Below are positions 12,444 to 19,835 of a DNA stretch of 19,835 nucleotides, piece after piece. The translations under genes and the position numbers were made by a program. The stretch covers positions 1 to 19,835 of the forward strand of contig DASTOB010000167.1 of the NCBI GenBank assembly GCA_035720425.1. Reading direction: 5' to 3'. The notes under the pieces were generated by a model that did not search any database, was not told the origin of the DNA, and saw only the letters and a program-made list of their open reading frames with translations. This stretch comes from DASTOB01 sp035720425 (GTDB lineage: Bacteria > Chloroflexota > Limnocylindria > Limnocylindrales > CSP1-4). Every line of letters begins with the position of its first letter. The stretch's first letter is position 1.

Positions 12444-13285
12444 ACGTCGGGCGGATCGGCTTCGCGTACAACCCCACGAACGAGGCCGCGGTCGAGCTCC
12501 GCGAGCGGGCCGCAGGCTGGTGCCGGGTGCGCGGGCTCGCGCACTGGGCGGCCCAGGCGGGCGATCTCGAGACGCTCCTGCGCGAGCTCCCGTCGACCGA
12601 CATCGTCGTCGTCCTCGGCGGCGACGGCACGTTCCTGCGCGTCGCGCGTGCCGTCGCGGAGGTCGACGTGCCGGTCCTCGGGGTCAACCTCGGCAAGGTC
12701 GGCTTCCTCTCAAAGGTCGAGGCCCACGAGCTCGAGGACGTGCTCGCCCGGATCACGAGCGGCGAATTCGTCATCGACGAGCGGATGGCGCTCGAGGCGA
12801 TCGTCCTGCCCGGTGGTCGGCCCGGAAGTGGCGAGCGGCACGTCGCGCTCAACGACGTCGTCGTCGCGCGTGGCGCACTCGCCAGGGTCTGCCGGCTCGA
12901 CGTCGCCATCGGCCCGTCGCACCTGGCCACCTTCATCGCCGACGGTCTCGTCGTCGCGAGCCCCACCGGATCGACCGGCTATTCGTTCTCGGCCGGCGGG
13001 CCGATCGTCGACCCGCTCAGCCGGAACCTCATCGTCACCCCGATCGCCGGCTACCTGTCGGCCATCCGGTCGGTCGTCGTCAGCCCTCGCCAGACCGTGC
13101 GCTGCCGGGTCGTCGACGCGCACGAGGCGCTCGTCTCGATCGACGGTCGCGAGGACCTCCCCGTCGCGATCGGCGACGTCGTCGAGGTCCGGGCGGTGGA
13201 GCGGCCGATCCGGCTCGTCGAGCCCCGCGGCGCCGTGCCGTTCTGGGACCTCCTTCGCCACAAGGTCGAGCTCCTGCCGTCATGA
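12440..13285 (+). CDS. nadK: NAD kinase
   Basis: The 281-aa cytosolic enzyme phosphorylates NAD to NADP using ATP or polyphosphate. The family motifs are in order: VVVLGGDGTFLR (GGDGT, residues 60-64), GVNLGKVGFLS, an ALNDVV block, and ADGLVVASPTGSTGYSFSAGGP. The Asp in GGDGT is the catalytic residue. GTG at 12440 overlaps the tlyA TGA by 4 bp and is immediately followed by VGRIGFAYNP, the normal first strand of the fold. The C-terminus is a little longer than some homologues but without a recognisable extra domain. It overlaps recN by 4 bp (ATGA). Confidence 0.96.
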   Translation: MNVGRIGFAYNPTNEAAVELRERAAGWCRVRGLAHWAAQAGDLETLLRELPSTDIVVVLGGDGTFLRVARAVAEVDVPVLGVNLGKVGFLSKVEAHELEDVLARITSGEFVIDERMALEAIVLPGGRPGSGERHVALNDVVVARGALARVCRLDVAIGPSHLATFIADGLVVASPTGSTGYSFSAGGPIVDPLSRNLIVTPIAGYLSAIRSVVVSPRQTVRCRVVDAHEALVSIDGREDLPVAIGDVVEVRAVERPIRLVEPRGAVPFWDLLRHKVELLPS

Positions 13286-14985
13286 CCGAGGCGACCCGCC
13301 TGCTCGAGCTCGCGGTCACCGACCTCGCGCTCATCGACCGGCTGCGGCTGGCGCTCCGCCCGGGTCTCAACGTCCTGACCGGCGAGACCGGGGCGGGCAA
13401 GAGCCTCGTCATCGATGCGCTCGGGCTCGCCCTCGGGGCGCGCGCGGACACGTCCCTCGTTCGCCACGGTGCCGACGCCGCGCGCGTGGAGGCGCTCTTC
13501 GATCGGCTCCCGGAGCCCCTCATCGCCGTCCGCGAGGTGACGGTCGCCGGTCGCTCGACGGCCCGGCTCGATGACGACACCGTGACCGCCGCTCGGCTCG
13601 CGGAGGTCGTCGGGCCGCTCGTCGAGATCCACGGCCAGCACGACCAGCAGCGACTGCTCGACGCGCGCTGGCAGCGCGACGTCCTCGACGGGTTCGGCGG
13701 TCATGGCGACGCGGTGGCGGCCGTCGCGGGCGCGGTGGAGCGCTGGCGCGACAATCGGGCGGCCCTCGACGACCTGTCGATCGACCCGCGCGAGCAGGTC
13801 CGCCGGCTCGAGCTCCTCGAGCACGAGGCGACCGAGATCGCCGCGGCGCGGCTCCGACCAGGCGAGGCGGCGGAGATCCGTGCCCGGCTCGCCGCCGCAC
13901 AGCATGGGGAGGCGATCGCGCGCGGGGCCGCGGCCGCGCTCGACGCCCTCAGCGGTGACGGTGGCGGTGCTCGTGATGCGCTCGCCGTTGCGCGCCGCGA
14001 GCTCGCCGCCGTGGCCCGGCTCGATCCGCGCTTCGAGCCGCTGGCGGCGCGCGTCGCCGGGCTCGAGGCGGAGGCCGCCGACGTCGCGGCGGAGGTCCGG
14101 CCGCTCGCCGAATCGGTCGATCACGACCCCTCGGAGCTCGCCCGACTCGAGGAGCGCCTGTCGCTCATCTATGCCCTCGAGCGACGGTTCGGCGACGACG
14201 AGGCCGCGATCATCGCCCACGGCGAGCGGGCGGCCGCGGAGGCGGAGCGCCTGCGCGGCATCGACGACGAGCGAGCCCGCCGCCGCGCGGACGATGCGCG
14301 CCTCCTCGAGATGGTCGCGGGGGCGGCCGCACACCTGTCGTCGCAGCGCGCGACCGCGGCTGCCGCACTGTCCGCGGCCGTCGACGCAATCCTCGTCGAG
14401 CTCGGCTTCGCGGAGGGCGTCTTCGAGGTGAGCCTTGGTCGACGGCCTGCCGGCCCGCGCGAGCCGGCCGTCGAGATCGGCGGCGACGCGCTCGCGTTCG
14501 ATGCGTCCGGGATCGACGAGGTCGTCTTCCGCCTCGCCCCGAACGCGGGTGAGCCGGCCCGACCGCTCGCCCGGATCGCGTCCGGTGGGGAGCTCTCGCG
14601 GGTCGCGCTCGCCGTCAAGCAGGTCCTCGCGGAGGCGGACGACACGCCGACGCTCGTGTTTGACGAGATCGACACCGGCATCGGCGGACGTAGCGCCGGG
14701 CCCGTGGGACGGAGCCTGTGGGCCCTTGCTCGCCGTCACCAGGTGCTGTGCGTCACCCACCTCCCGCAGATCGCGGCGCACGCGGATGCCCACTTTGCGA
14801 TCGCCAAGCGCTCGCGCGACGGGCGGACCGTGACGGAGGTTCGGGAGCTCGACCGGGAGGGGCGGATCGTCGAGCTGGCCCAGATGATCGGCGGCACGGG
14901 GGGCGGTACGGCGGCACTCGCCTCGGCGCGTGAGCTCCTCGACCGCGCGGAAACATGGCGGGGCGAGCTGCTCGCCTCCTCGTGA
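13282..14985 (+). CDS. recN: DNA repair protein RecN
   Basis: The 567-aa SMC-like ATPase acts early in double-strand break repair. The N-terminal ATPase half holds Walker A GETGAGKS (34-41) and the VEIHGQHDQQRLLD motif typical of RecN. The central part is an Ala/Glu/Arg-rich antiparallel coiled coil (about 160-370). The C-terminal half has the ABC signature SGGELSR (434-440), Walker B TLVFDEID (457-464), GIGGRSA and a switch His in VTHLPQIAAHAD. Length and order are normal. The ATG at 13282 overlaps the nadK stop, and its TGA shares one base with the ATG of the recombinase gene, indicating coupled translation. Confidence 0.97.
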   Translation: MTEATRLLELAVTDLALIDRLRLALRPGLNVLTGETGAGKSLVIDALGLALGARADTSLVRHGADAARVEALFDRLPEPLIAVREVTVAGRSTARLDDDTVTAARLAEVVGPLVEIHGQHDQQRLLDARWQRDVLDGFGGHGDAVAAVAGAVERWRDNRAALDDLSIDPREQVRRLELLEHEATEIAAARLRPGEAAEIRARLAAAQHGEAIARGAAAALDALSGDGGGARDALAVARRELAAVARLDPRFEPLAARVAGLEAEAADVAAEVRPLAESVDHDPSELARLEERLSLIYALERRFGDDEAAIIAHGERAAAEAERLRGIDDERARRRADDARLLEMVAGAAAHLSSQRATAAAALSAAVDAILVELGFAEGVFEVSLGRRPAGPREPAVEIGGDALAFDASGIDEVVFRLAPNAGEPARPLARIASGGELSRVALAVKQVLAEADDTPTLVFDEIDTGIGGRSAGPVGRSLWALARRHQVLCVTHLPQIAAHADAHFAIAKRSRDGRTVTEVRELDREGRIVELAQMIGGTGGGTAALASARELLDRAETWRGELLASS

Positions 14986-15923
14986 TGCCGGCCGACGCTC
15001 CTGCCTCGATCGACCGGGCGATCGAGGAGTTCCTCGCCTTTCTGCGCGTCGAGCGGGGTGTCTCGCCGGCGACGGTGGCGGCCTACCGAAGCGACCTGTC
15101 CGACTTCGCGGCTGCGCGCGGAACGGCGACCGCGTGGACCGATTCGCCAGACGCGGCGGTGCGCTACCTGGCCGCCCGGACCCGGCGAGGGGTGCGCGGC
15201 GAACGCGCCCTCGCGCCGACCAGCCTGCGCCGCCGGGCCGCCGCGATCCGCGGCTTCTACCGCTTTGCCTTCGGCGAGGGGCTGATCGGGGTCGACGTCG
15301 CCGCCCGGCTCGACCTGCCCCGCCAGCCGCGCCTCTTGCCGGAGACGCTGACGATCGAGGAAGTGGAGCGCCTGCTCGACGCGGCGGGCGACGAGGCGAC
15401 CCCCGGCGGGCTCCGGTCGCGGACCCTCGTCGAGCTGCTCTACGCGGCCGGCCTGCGCGTCAGCGAGGCACTTCGGCTCGATCGCGAGGACCTCTCGCTC
15501 GACGGCGGCTTCGTCCGCGTGATCGGGAAGGGGGATCGCGAGCGGCTCGTGCCGATCGGGGACGTCGCCGTCGACTGGCTCCGGCGGTGGCTCGCAGGAC
15601 CCTGGCCGGTCCTCCTCTCGCGCGGCCACGTCGCCCCCGCACGCGGCGGCCCGATCTTCCTCGGCGATCGCGGCCGGCGGCTCGCCCGCCAGCAGGCGTG
15701 GTCGCTCGTGAGCGGAGCGGCTGATCGGGCCGGACTGTCCGGACGGGTCAGCCCGCACACGTTGCGCCACTCGTTCGCCACGCACCTGCTCGAGGGCGGC
15801 GCCGACCTGCGCGTCGTCCAGGAGTTGCTCGGACATGCGAGTATCTCGACGACCCAGCTGTACACCCATCTGACCGGGGAGCGTGTCCGCGAGGTGTACC
15901 GGCGCGCCCATCCACGAGCCTGA
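14985..15923 (+). CDS. xerD: Tyrosine recombinase XerC/XerD-type
   Basis: The 312-aa site-specific recombinase probably resolves chromosome dimers at dif. The N-terminal SAM-like core-binding domain (about 8-105; EFLAFLRVERGVSPATVAAY) is followed by the catalytic domain. All catalytic residues are present: Arg158 (AAGLRVSEAL), Lys182 (IGKGDRER), His258 and Arg261 (SPHTLRHSFATHLL), His284 (LLGHASISTTQLY) and nucleophile Tyr293. The C-terminal ending is the usual short XerCD helix. XerC and XerD cannot be told apart without the partner, so the symbol is provisional. Context in a housekeeping operon, with no phage or integron genes nearby, supports a chromosomal Xer role. ATG at 14985 overlaps the recN stop by one base (TGATG). 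Confidence 0.93.
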   Translation: MPADAPASIDRAIEEFLAFLRVERGVSPATVAAYRSDLSDFAAARGTATAWTDSPDAAVRYLAARTRRGVRGERALAPTSLRRRAAAIRGFYRFAFGEGLIGVDVAARLDLPRQPRLLPETLTIEEVERLLDAAGDEATPGGLRSRTLVELLYAAGLRVSEALRLDREDLSLDGGFVRVIGKGDRERLVPIGDVAVDWLRRWLAGPWPVLLSRGHVAPARGGPIFLGDRGRRLARQQAWSLVSGAADRAGLSGRVSPHTLRHSFATHLLEGGADLRVVQELLGHASISTTQLYTHLTGERVREVYRRAHPRA

Positions 15924-15940
15924 GGAGGCACGAAGCCGCC

Positions 15941-16693
15941 ATGCCACGCTACGCCGACACGCTGCTCGCCGACGGGGAGCGGATCGCCCTGCGCACGCGC
16001 CAGCACTGGCTGGCCACGATCATCGACGGTCGCTATCCGTGGCTCATCTTCCTTGCCTCGGTGGTCGTGCTCCTGCTCAGCCAGAACCTCGGCGCGGGGT
16101 TCGCTCGTGACGTGGTCGGGGTGCTCGACCTGGCCGGCTTCGTCGTCGCCATCGCGTGGCTCATCCGCGTGTACTGGAACTGGTGGGCGCAGGACTACAT
16201 CATCACGAACCGGCGCGTCCTCAAGGTCGAAGGGATCATCAACAAGCGCTCCGCGGACAGCTCGCTCGAGAAGATCAACGACGCCGTCCTCGAACAGAAC
16301 CTCGTCGGCCGCATCCTCAACTACGGCGACCTCGACATCCTGACCGCCGCGGACGTCGCGATCGACCGATACCGGATGCTCGATGGGGCTCCGGGCTTCA
16401 AGCGCGAGATGCTCAACCAGAAGCACGAACTCGAGGGCGAGTTCAGCCGACCGACCTCGCCGCCGCTTCGCGCCGCGGCGGCGCCCGGAACGAACGCCCC
16501 ACCGGCCGCCTCCGCACCCGCCGGTCCCGGCGGGCCCGCCGGACCGTCCCAGGCTTCGCCCGCCCCGGCGACCCCGATGACCCCCGACGAGGTGACCCGC
16601 ACGCTGGCCGGACTGGCCGACCTGCGCGACCGCGGGGCGATCACCGACGCCGAGTACGAGCGCAAAAAGGCGGAGCTGCTCGCCCGACTGTGA
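15941..16693 (+). CDS. Bacterial PH-domain membrane protein with C-terminal SHOCT motif
   Basis: The 250-aa protein has two membrane segments (about residues 33-50 and 60-80). A YdbS-like bacterial PH domain follows (about 80-160), with WAQDYIITNRRVLKVEG, SSLEKINDAVLEQNL and NYGDLDILTA. A Pro/Ala/Gly-rich linker (about 168-212) leads to a SHOCT domain (GLADLRDRGAITDAEYERKK), a short C-terminal module often involved in oligomerisation. The precise function is unknown; related proteins sit in membranes and are linked to envelope stress in some bacteria. GAGGAGG at 15922-15928 overlaps the xer stop and is 12 nt before the ATG, so it is probably in the same transcript. Confidence 0.88.
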   Translation: MPRYADTLLADGERIALRTRQHWLATIIDGRYPWLIFLASVVVLLLSQNLGAGFARDVVGVLDLAGFVVAIAWLIRVYWNWWAQDYIITNRRVLKVEGIINKRSADSSLEKINDAVLEQNLVGRILNYGDLDILTAADVAIDRYRMLDGAPGFKREMLNQKHELEGEFSRPTSPPLRAAAAPGTNAPPAASAPAGPGGPAGPSQASPAPATPMTPDEVTRTLAGLADLRDRGAITDAEYERKKAELLARL

Positions 16694-16710
16694 CGCACCG
16701 TCCCTGACGC

Positions 16711-16716
16711 TACGAT
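16711..16716 (+). promoter_or_regulatory. Probable -10 element TACGAT for the M50-HD-scpAB operon
   Basis: TACGAT lies in the 53-bp gap before the protease gene, 30 bp upstream of its GTG. The -35 region is only weakly matched (CTGTGA). Unlike xseA and tlyA, this promoter would give a short leader containing a ribosome-binding site (AGAGG, 16737-16741). Confidence 0.5.
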
Positions 16717-16746
16717 AGGACGCCCGCCCCGCTCCCAGAGGTTCGC

Positions 16747-17415
16747 GTGGATTTCGATCGCCTCATCCCGGCCCTCATCGTCGTCGGCGTCATGCTCCTC
16801 GTCGCGTTCCCGATTCACGAGTTCGCCCACGCCCTCGCGGCCTACCGGCTGGGCGATGGCACGGCGAAGGTGTTCGGCCGGCTCAGCCTCAATCCGCGGG
16901 TCCACTTCGACCCGATCGGAGGCACGCTCCTCGCGGTCACGGTCATCGGGTCCGCCCTGTCCGGCGGCTTCTTCGGCTTCGGCTGGGCGAAGCCCACCCC
17001 GGTCAACCCGGCGAACCTCGAGGGTGGGCGGACCGGCGACGCGATCGTGTCCTTCGCCGGGCCCCTGTCGAACCTCGTGCTCGCGATCGCCGGGGCGCTG
17101 CCGCTGCGCTACCTCATCGACAACCCGGGCCTCGCCGAACAGACCGGGTTCCTGCTCCCGATCCTCGACATCTTCGTTCGGCTCAACATCATCCTCATGC
17201 TGTTCAACCTGTTCCCGATCCCGCCGCTCGACGGGTCGCGGGTCCTGTTCGCCTTCCTCAACCCGCGGACGGCGTGGCAGGCCCGGGCGATCCTCGAGCA
17301 GTACGGGTTCATCATCCTCATCCTGATCTTCTTCTTCCCGCCCAGTGGTTCGATCGGCGGACAGATCCTCGGCCCGTTGCTGCGAGCGATCTATGGCCTC
17401 CTGGTGGGTATCTAA
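16747..17415 (+). CDS. Site-2-protease-like M50 family membrane metallopeptidase
   Basis: The 222-aa polytopic zinc protease cleaves substrates within the membrane. The zinc-binding motif FPIHEFAHALAAY gives His24, Glu25 and His28. The third ligand is expected at Asp162 in NLFPIPPLDGSRVL. A family insert GGFFGFGWAKPTPVNPANL and the FAGPLSNLVLAI segment complete the picture. It belongs to the short S2P class without a PDZ domain, and its substrate is unknown. GTG at 16747 is 5 nt after AGAGG and leads straight into the first helix. Its 3' end overlaps the HD gene by 23 bp. Neighbouring HD and scpAB genes are a frequent association in Chloroflexota and Firmicutes, as I recall it. Confidence 0.92.
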   Translation: MDFDRLIPALIVVGVMLLVAFPIHEFAHALAAYRLGDGTAKVFGRLSLNPRVHFDPIGGTLLAVTVIGSALSGGFFGFGWAKPTPVNPANLEGGRTGDAIVSFAGPLSNLVLAIAGALPLRYLIDNPGLAEQTGFLLPILDIFVRLNIILMLFNLFPIPPLDGSRVLFAFLNPRTAWQARAILEQYGFIILILIFFFPPSGSIGGQILGPLLRAIYGLLVGI

Positions 17416-17884
17416 GGTCCGCCAGTTCCGGGTCCATCTCGTCGCCCGCGTCACCGCGGACGAGCGGGCGGGACTCGCGGACTGGACGACCGATGCGCAA
17501 CGCCGCCTCTTCGACCAGATGCACGTGGCCGATCGGCGTCACGGACTCGACGTCGTGACCACCCTCCGGCAGCGGGGGGTGACCGATCCCGACGTCCTCC
17601 TCGCCGGCCTGCTCCACGATGCCGGCAAGGGCAGAACTGGCGTCTGGCCGCGGGTGGCGTACTCGCTCGGGCAGGCCTGGGGACCGTGGGTGTGGCGGAT
17701 GGCGGCGCACGTGCCCGGTCTCGCGGACCCGCTCGTCCGGCTTCGGACGCACGCCACGACATCCGCACTGCTCGCCGCCGCGGCCGGCTGTCCGGAGCGG
17801 ACGGTCTCGCTCATCCGACACCAGGACGCGCCGCGCGACCCGGTCTTCGGCGAGCTCCTGCGCCTCGCGGATGAGGCGAACTGA
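17393..17884 (+). CDS. HD-domain phosphohydrolase-like protein
   Basis: The 163-aa protein has a metal-dependent HD fold. QMHVADRRHGLDV provides His50, LLHDAGKG the His75-Asp76 pair, THATTSALL His120, and LIRHQD His143 plus Asp. The layout fits a small HD nucleotide phosphohydrolase, but the substrate cannot be read from the sequence. ATG at 17393 lies inside the protease gene. It is the only ATG that gives a complete N-terminal helix (KVRQFRVHLVARV) without a long Ser/Arg shadow region in front. The stop is one base before the scpA GTG, so the genes should be co-translated. Confidence 0.85.
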   Translation: MASWWVSKVRQFRVHLVARVTADERAGLADWTTDAQRRLFDQMHVADRRHGLDVVTTLRQRGVTDPDVLLAGLLHDAGKGRTGVWPRVAYSLGQAWGPWVWRMAAHVPGLADPLVRLRTHATTSALLAAAAGCPERTVSLIRHQDAPRDPVFGELLRLADEAN

Positions 17885-17885
17885 G

Positions 17886-18725
17886 GTGATCGGCAGCGCG
17901 CCGTCGGTGGCCTTCGGCGAGGGTCGGCGCCCGGAGGCGGCGACCCAGGTGACGTTCGAGGCGTTCGACGGACCGCTCGCGCTGCTCCTTTCGCTCATCG
18001 AGGCGCGCCAGCTCGACGTCCTGACCGTGCCGCTCGGCGCCCTCGCCGACGCGTACCTCGACGCGATGGCCGGCCTCGGCACGGATCGCCTACCGAACGT
18101 CAGCGCGTTCGTGTCCGTGGCGAGCCAGCTCATCCTCATCAAGAGTCGCGCGCTCCTGCCCCGCCGCGACGACGGACCGCCCGGCGTGGTCGACGAGGAG
18201 GCACCGGACCCCGAGGCGGAACTGCGCGCCCGGCTCCTGCTCTATCGGGCGCACCGCGATGCGGGACTGGCGCTTGCGGAGCGGGCGATCGAGCGGGTCG
18301 GCCTGTTCCGGCGGGAGCCGTCGGCCGCGCATGCCGCGGCGATGGCCGGTGCGCGGGCCGCCGATCCGGCACCGCTCGACATCGCGATCCTCGTGACGGC
18401 CCTCGACGGGCTGGCCCGGATCGCCCCGCCGCCGGACCTTCCGCCGGAGGTCGTGCCGCGGGTCATCACGCTGTCCGAGCGGGCGGAGATCATCCGGGCG
18501 GCCCTGGCCGGGGCCGATTCGGTCGTGCTCCAGGACCTGCTCCGTGGCGTCCACGACCGCGTTGTCGTGGCGGTCACGTTCCTCGCCCTGCTCGAGCTCG
18601 TGAAGCGGCGCGAGGTCGTCGTCGAGCAGGATCGGCCGTGGGGCCCGATCGTGGCCCGGGCGGTGCGCGGCGGCGCGGTCGACGAGGAGGCGCCGATCGA
18701 CGAGTCCCTGGAGTCGTTCCGATGA
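17886..18725 (+). CDS. scpA: Segregation and condensation protein A
   Basis: The 279-aa kleisin bridges the SMC ATPase heads and binds ScpB in the chromosome-condensing SMC-ScpAB complex. The N-terminal signature VTFEAFDGPLALLLSLIEA is present. FVSVASQLILIKSRALLP completes the head-binding helices. The C-terminal winged helix (VVVAVTFLALLELVKRREV, then VEQDRPWGPI) is intact. GTG at 17886 starts one base after the HD stop. Alternative GTGs at 17907 and 17949 would give shorter N-termini closer to many homologues, so about 20 residues are uncertain. The central region is acidic/Ala-rich and variable, as in the family. ATGA overlap with scpB. Confidence 0.95.
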   Translation: MIGSAPSVAFGEGRRPEAATQVTFEAFDGPLALLLSLIEARQLDVLTVPLGALADAYLDAMAGLGTDRLPNVSAFVSVASQLILIKSRALLPRRDDGPPGVVDEEAPDPEAELRARLLLYRAHRDAGLALAERAIERVGLFRREPSAAHAAAMAGARAADPAPLDIAILVTALDGLARIAPPPDLPPEVVPRVITLSERAEIIRAALAGADSVVLQDLLRGVHDRVVVAVTFLALLELVKRREVVVEQDRPWGPIVARAVRGGAVDEEAPIDESLESFR

Positions 18726-19387
18726 TCGACGACGAGACGCCGGCGGCCGTGGACGAGGACGCGACGGCGACCGAGTCGCCCTCGATCGAACCGCCGGTCG
18801 AGCCGCCGGTCGCCGAGCCGCCGGTCGCCGAGCCGCCGCCGATCGAGCTCACCGAGACCGCCCTCGAGGCCCTCCTGTTCGTCGCCGAGCGCCCGCTGTC
18901 GCGGCGCGAGATCGCGGCCGTGGCCGGTGTCGATCGCGCGACCGTCGACGCGCGTCTCGGCGATCTCGAGGTCAGCCTGCGTGCACGCGGCCTGCGGCTC
19001 GTGTCGGTGGGCGAGCGGGTGGAGCTCGCAACGGCGCCGGAGGCGGGTCCGCTCGTCGCCCGCTACGTCGGTGCCGACGCGGTTCGCCTGTCGCCGGCGG
19101 CGCTCGAGACACTCGCCATCATCGCGTACCGCCAACCGGTCACGAAGGCCGCGATCGAGCGAATCCGCGGCGTCGACTCCGACTACACGATCCGGACGCT
19201 CGTGCACCGGAGGCTCGTCGTGGAGCTCGGTCGCGCCGACGCCCCCGGCCGGCCGTTCCTCTACGGCACCGGCTTCGACTTCCTCGAGCGGTTCGGCATG
19301 ACCAGCCTCGACGAACTGCCGCCGCTCGACGTCGATGTCGCCGCCCGGCTCGCCGAGGAGGGCGGCGACGCGACGCCGGCCGAGTAG
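18722..19387 (+). CDS. scpB: Segregation and condensation protein B
   Basis: The 221-aa protein is built of two winged-helix domains (about 45-115 and 120-195) and dimerises on ScpA. Family features include ALEALLFVAERPLSRREIA, LSPAALETLAIIAYRQPVTK, IERIRGVDSDYTIRTL and YGTGFDFLERFGM. The N-terminus carries a 45-residue acidic then Pro/Glu/Val-rich extension generated by a 15-bp tandem repeat. Conserved sequence begins only after it. ATG at 18722 overlaps the scpA stop by 4 bp. It probably forms one operon with the protease, HD and rluB-type genes. Confidence 0.95.
   Translation: MIDDETPAAVDEDATATESPSIEPPVEPPVAEPPVAEPPPIELTETALEALLFVAERPLSRREIAAVAGVDRATVDARLGDLEVSLRARGLRLVSVGERVELATAPEAGPLVARYVGADAVRLSPAALETLAIIAYRQPVTKAAIERIRGVDSDYTIRTLVHRRLVVELGRADAPGRPFLYGTGFDFLERFGMTSLDELPPLDVDVAARLAEEGGDATPAE
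18792..18840 (+). repeat. 15-bp tandem repeat in scpB 5' end
   Basis: About three units of GAGCCGCCGGTCGCC, with a shortened first copy and a degenerate last one. They encode a Glu-Pro-Pro-Val-Ala pattern in the non-conserved N-terminal tail, and the frame is preserved. Confidence 0.8.
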
Positions 19388-19402
19388 GTGGCGGCCGGGT
19401 AG

Positions 19403-19835
19403 ATGGCGGTCGAACGACTCCAGAAGGTGCTCGCCGCGGCCGGCGTGGCGTCGCGGCGGGCGAGCGAGGGGCTCATCGCCGCCGGACGGGTGACCGTCGA
19501 TGGTCGGGTGGCCCGACTCGGCGACCAGGTCGATCCGGCCACGGCGCACATCGAGGTCGACGGCCGACCCGTCGGCGACGCCGCCCGACCGACGTACCTG
19601 CTCCTCCACAAGCCGGCCGGGGTGACGTCCACGACGCGCGACCGTCATGCCGACACGACCGTGCTCGATCTCGTCCCGACGGCCCTCATCCCCGACGGCG
19701 CGCGCCTGTACCCCGTCGGCCGTCTCGACCTCGATTCGGAAGGCCTGCTCCTGCTGACGAACGACGGCGGTTGGTCGGAGCGGGTGCTCCATCCGCGCTT
19801 CGGCGTCGAGCGGGAGTACGCGGTCGGCGTTGCGG
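19403..19835 (+). CDS. rluB: RluB/RsuA-family 23S/16S rRNA pseudouridine synthase, 3' end missing
   Basis: The 144 visible codons start at ATG 19403, 15 bp after the scpB stop, and run off the right edge. The S4 RNA-binding domain comes first (LQKVLAAAGVASRRASEGLI, then GRVTVDGRVARLGDQVD). The catalytic domain begins at YLLLHKPAGVTST. GRLDLDSEGLLLLTNDG contains the catalytic Asp109. The RsuA/RluB/E/F branch isomerises specific uridines in rRNA. Position after scpB is the conserved place for rluB, so 23S rRNA is the likelier target. The symbol rests on this synteny. The ribosome-binding site is weak. Confidence 0.92.
   Translation, partial: MAVERLQKVLAAAGVASRRASEGLIAAGRVTVDGRVARLGDQVDPATAHIEVDGRPVGDAARPTYLLLHKPAGVTSTTRDRHADTTVLDLVPTALIPDGARLYPVGRLDLDSEGLLLLTNDGGWSERVLHPRFGVEREYAVGVA

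Noticed and set aside
14985..15923. Integrase of a mobile element
   Set aside because: It has the length and context of housekeeping XerC/D, overlaps recN, and no attachment site, tRNA or phage gene is nearby.

Overview
The window is GC-rich, gene-dense bacterial chromosome, roughly 70% G+C by eye. It carries conserved single-copy housekeeping genes and no transposase, phage gene, plasmid gene, CRISPR array, tRNA or rRNA that I can see. The protein signatures and gene order suggest a Chloroflexota bacterium, possibly Limnocylindria/Ellin6529-like. The signatures include efp-xseA-xseB, dxs-tlyA-nadK-recN-xer and M50 protease-HD-scpA-scpB-rluB. This placement rests on family resemblance, not on a search.

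Layout. 1-2152: the 3' part of mltG (peptidoglycan transglycosylase) and an aminopeptidase P-type M24 peptidase. 2153-4450: an accessory-looking island. A multi-TM, sensor-like protein without a kinase domain (2686-3945) is flanked on both sides by related arrays of short palindrome-containing repeats, A at 2195-2572 and B at 4074-4350. Each array has a period near 50 bp and switches unit orientation in its middle. 4452-5092: promoter and gene for EF-P, whose tip residue is Arg32. 5093-5627: a non-coding stretch with inverted repeats, then a leaderless-looking xseA promoter. 5628-7586: xseA, an overlooked 54-codon membrane microprotein, and xseB, all overlapping. 7587-8795 (minus): a membrane-anchored class III adenylate cyclase whose stop codon abuts that of xseB. 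8985-11018: dxs. 11070-11459 (minus): a small four-TM protein with an operator-like palindrome in its 5' region. 11610-15923: tlyA-nadK-recN-xer, with start/stop overlaps at every junction. 15941-19835: a PH-SHOCT membrane protein, M50 protease, HD protein, scpA, scpB and the 5' part of an rluB-type pseudouridine synthase.

How the genes fit together. The operons cover cell-wall synthesis (mltG), ribosome function (efp, tlyA, rluB), DNA repair and chromosome processing (xseA/B, recN, xer, scpA/B), and cofactor/isoprenoid supply (nadK, dxs). Most plus-strand genes are tightly packed. The clear exceptions are the repeat island, the efp-xseA gap and the two minus-strand membrane genes. The observations most worth a second look are the duplicated orientation-switching arrays, the xseA-xseB microprotein, the EF-P tip, the leaderless promoters, and in-frame minisatellites confined to tails and linkers of essential proteins.
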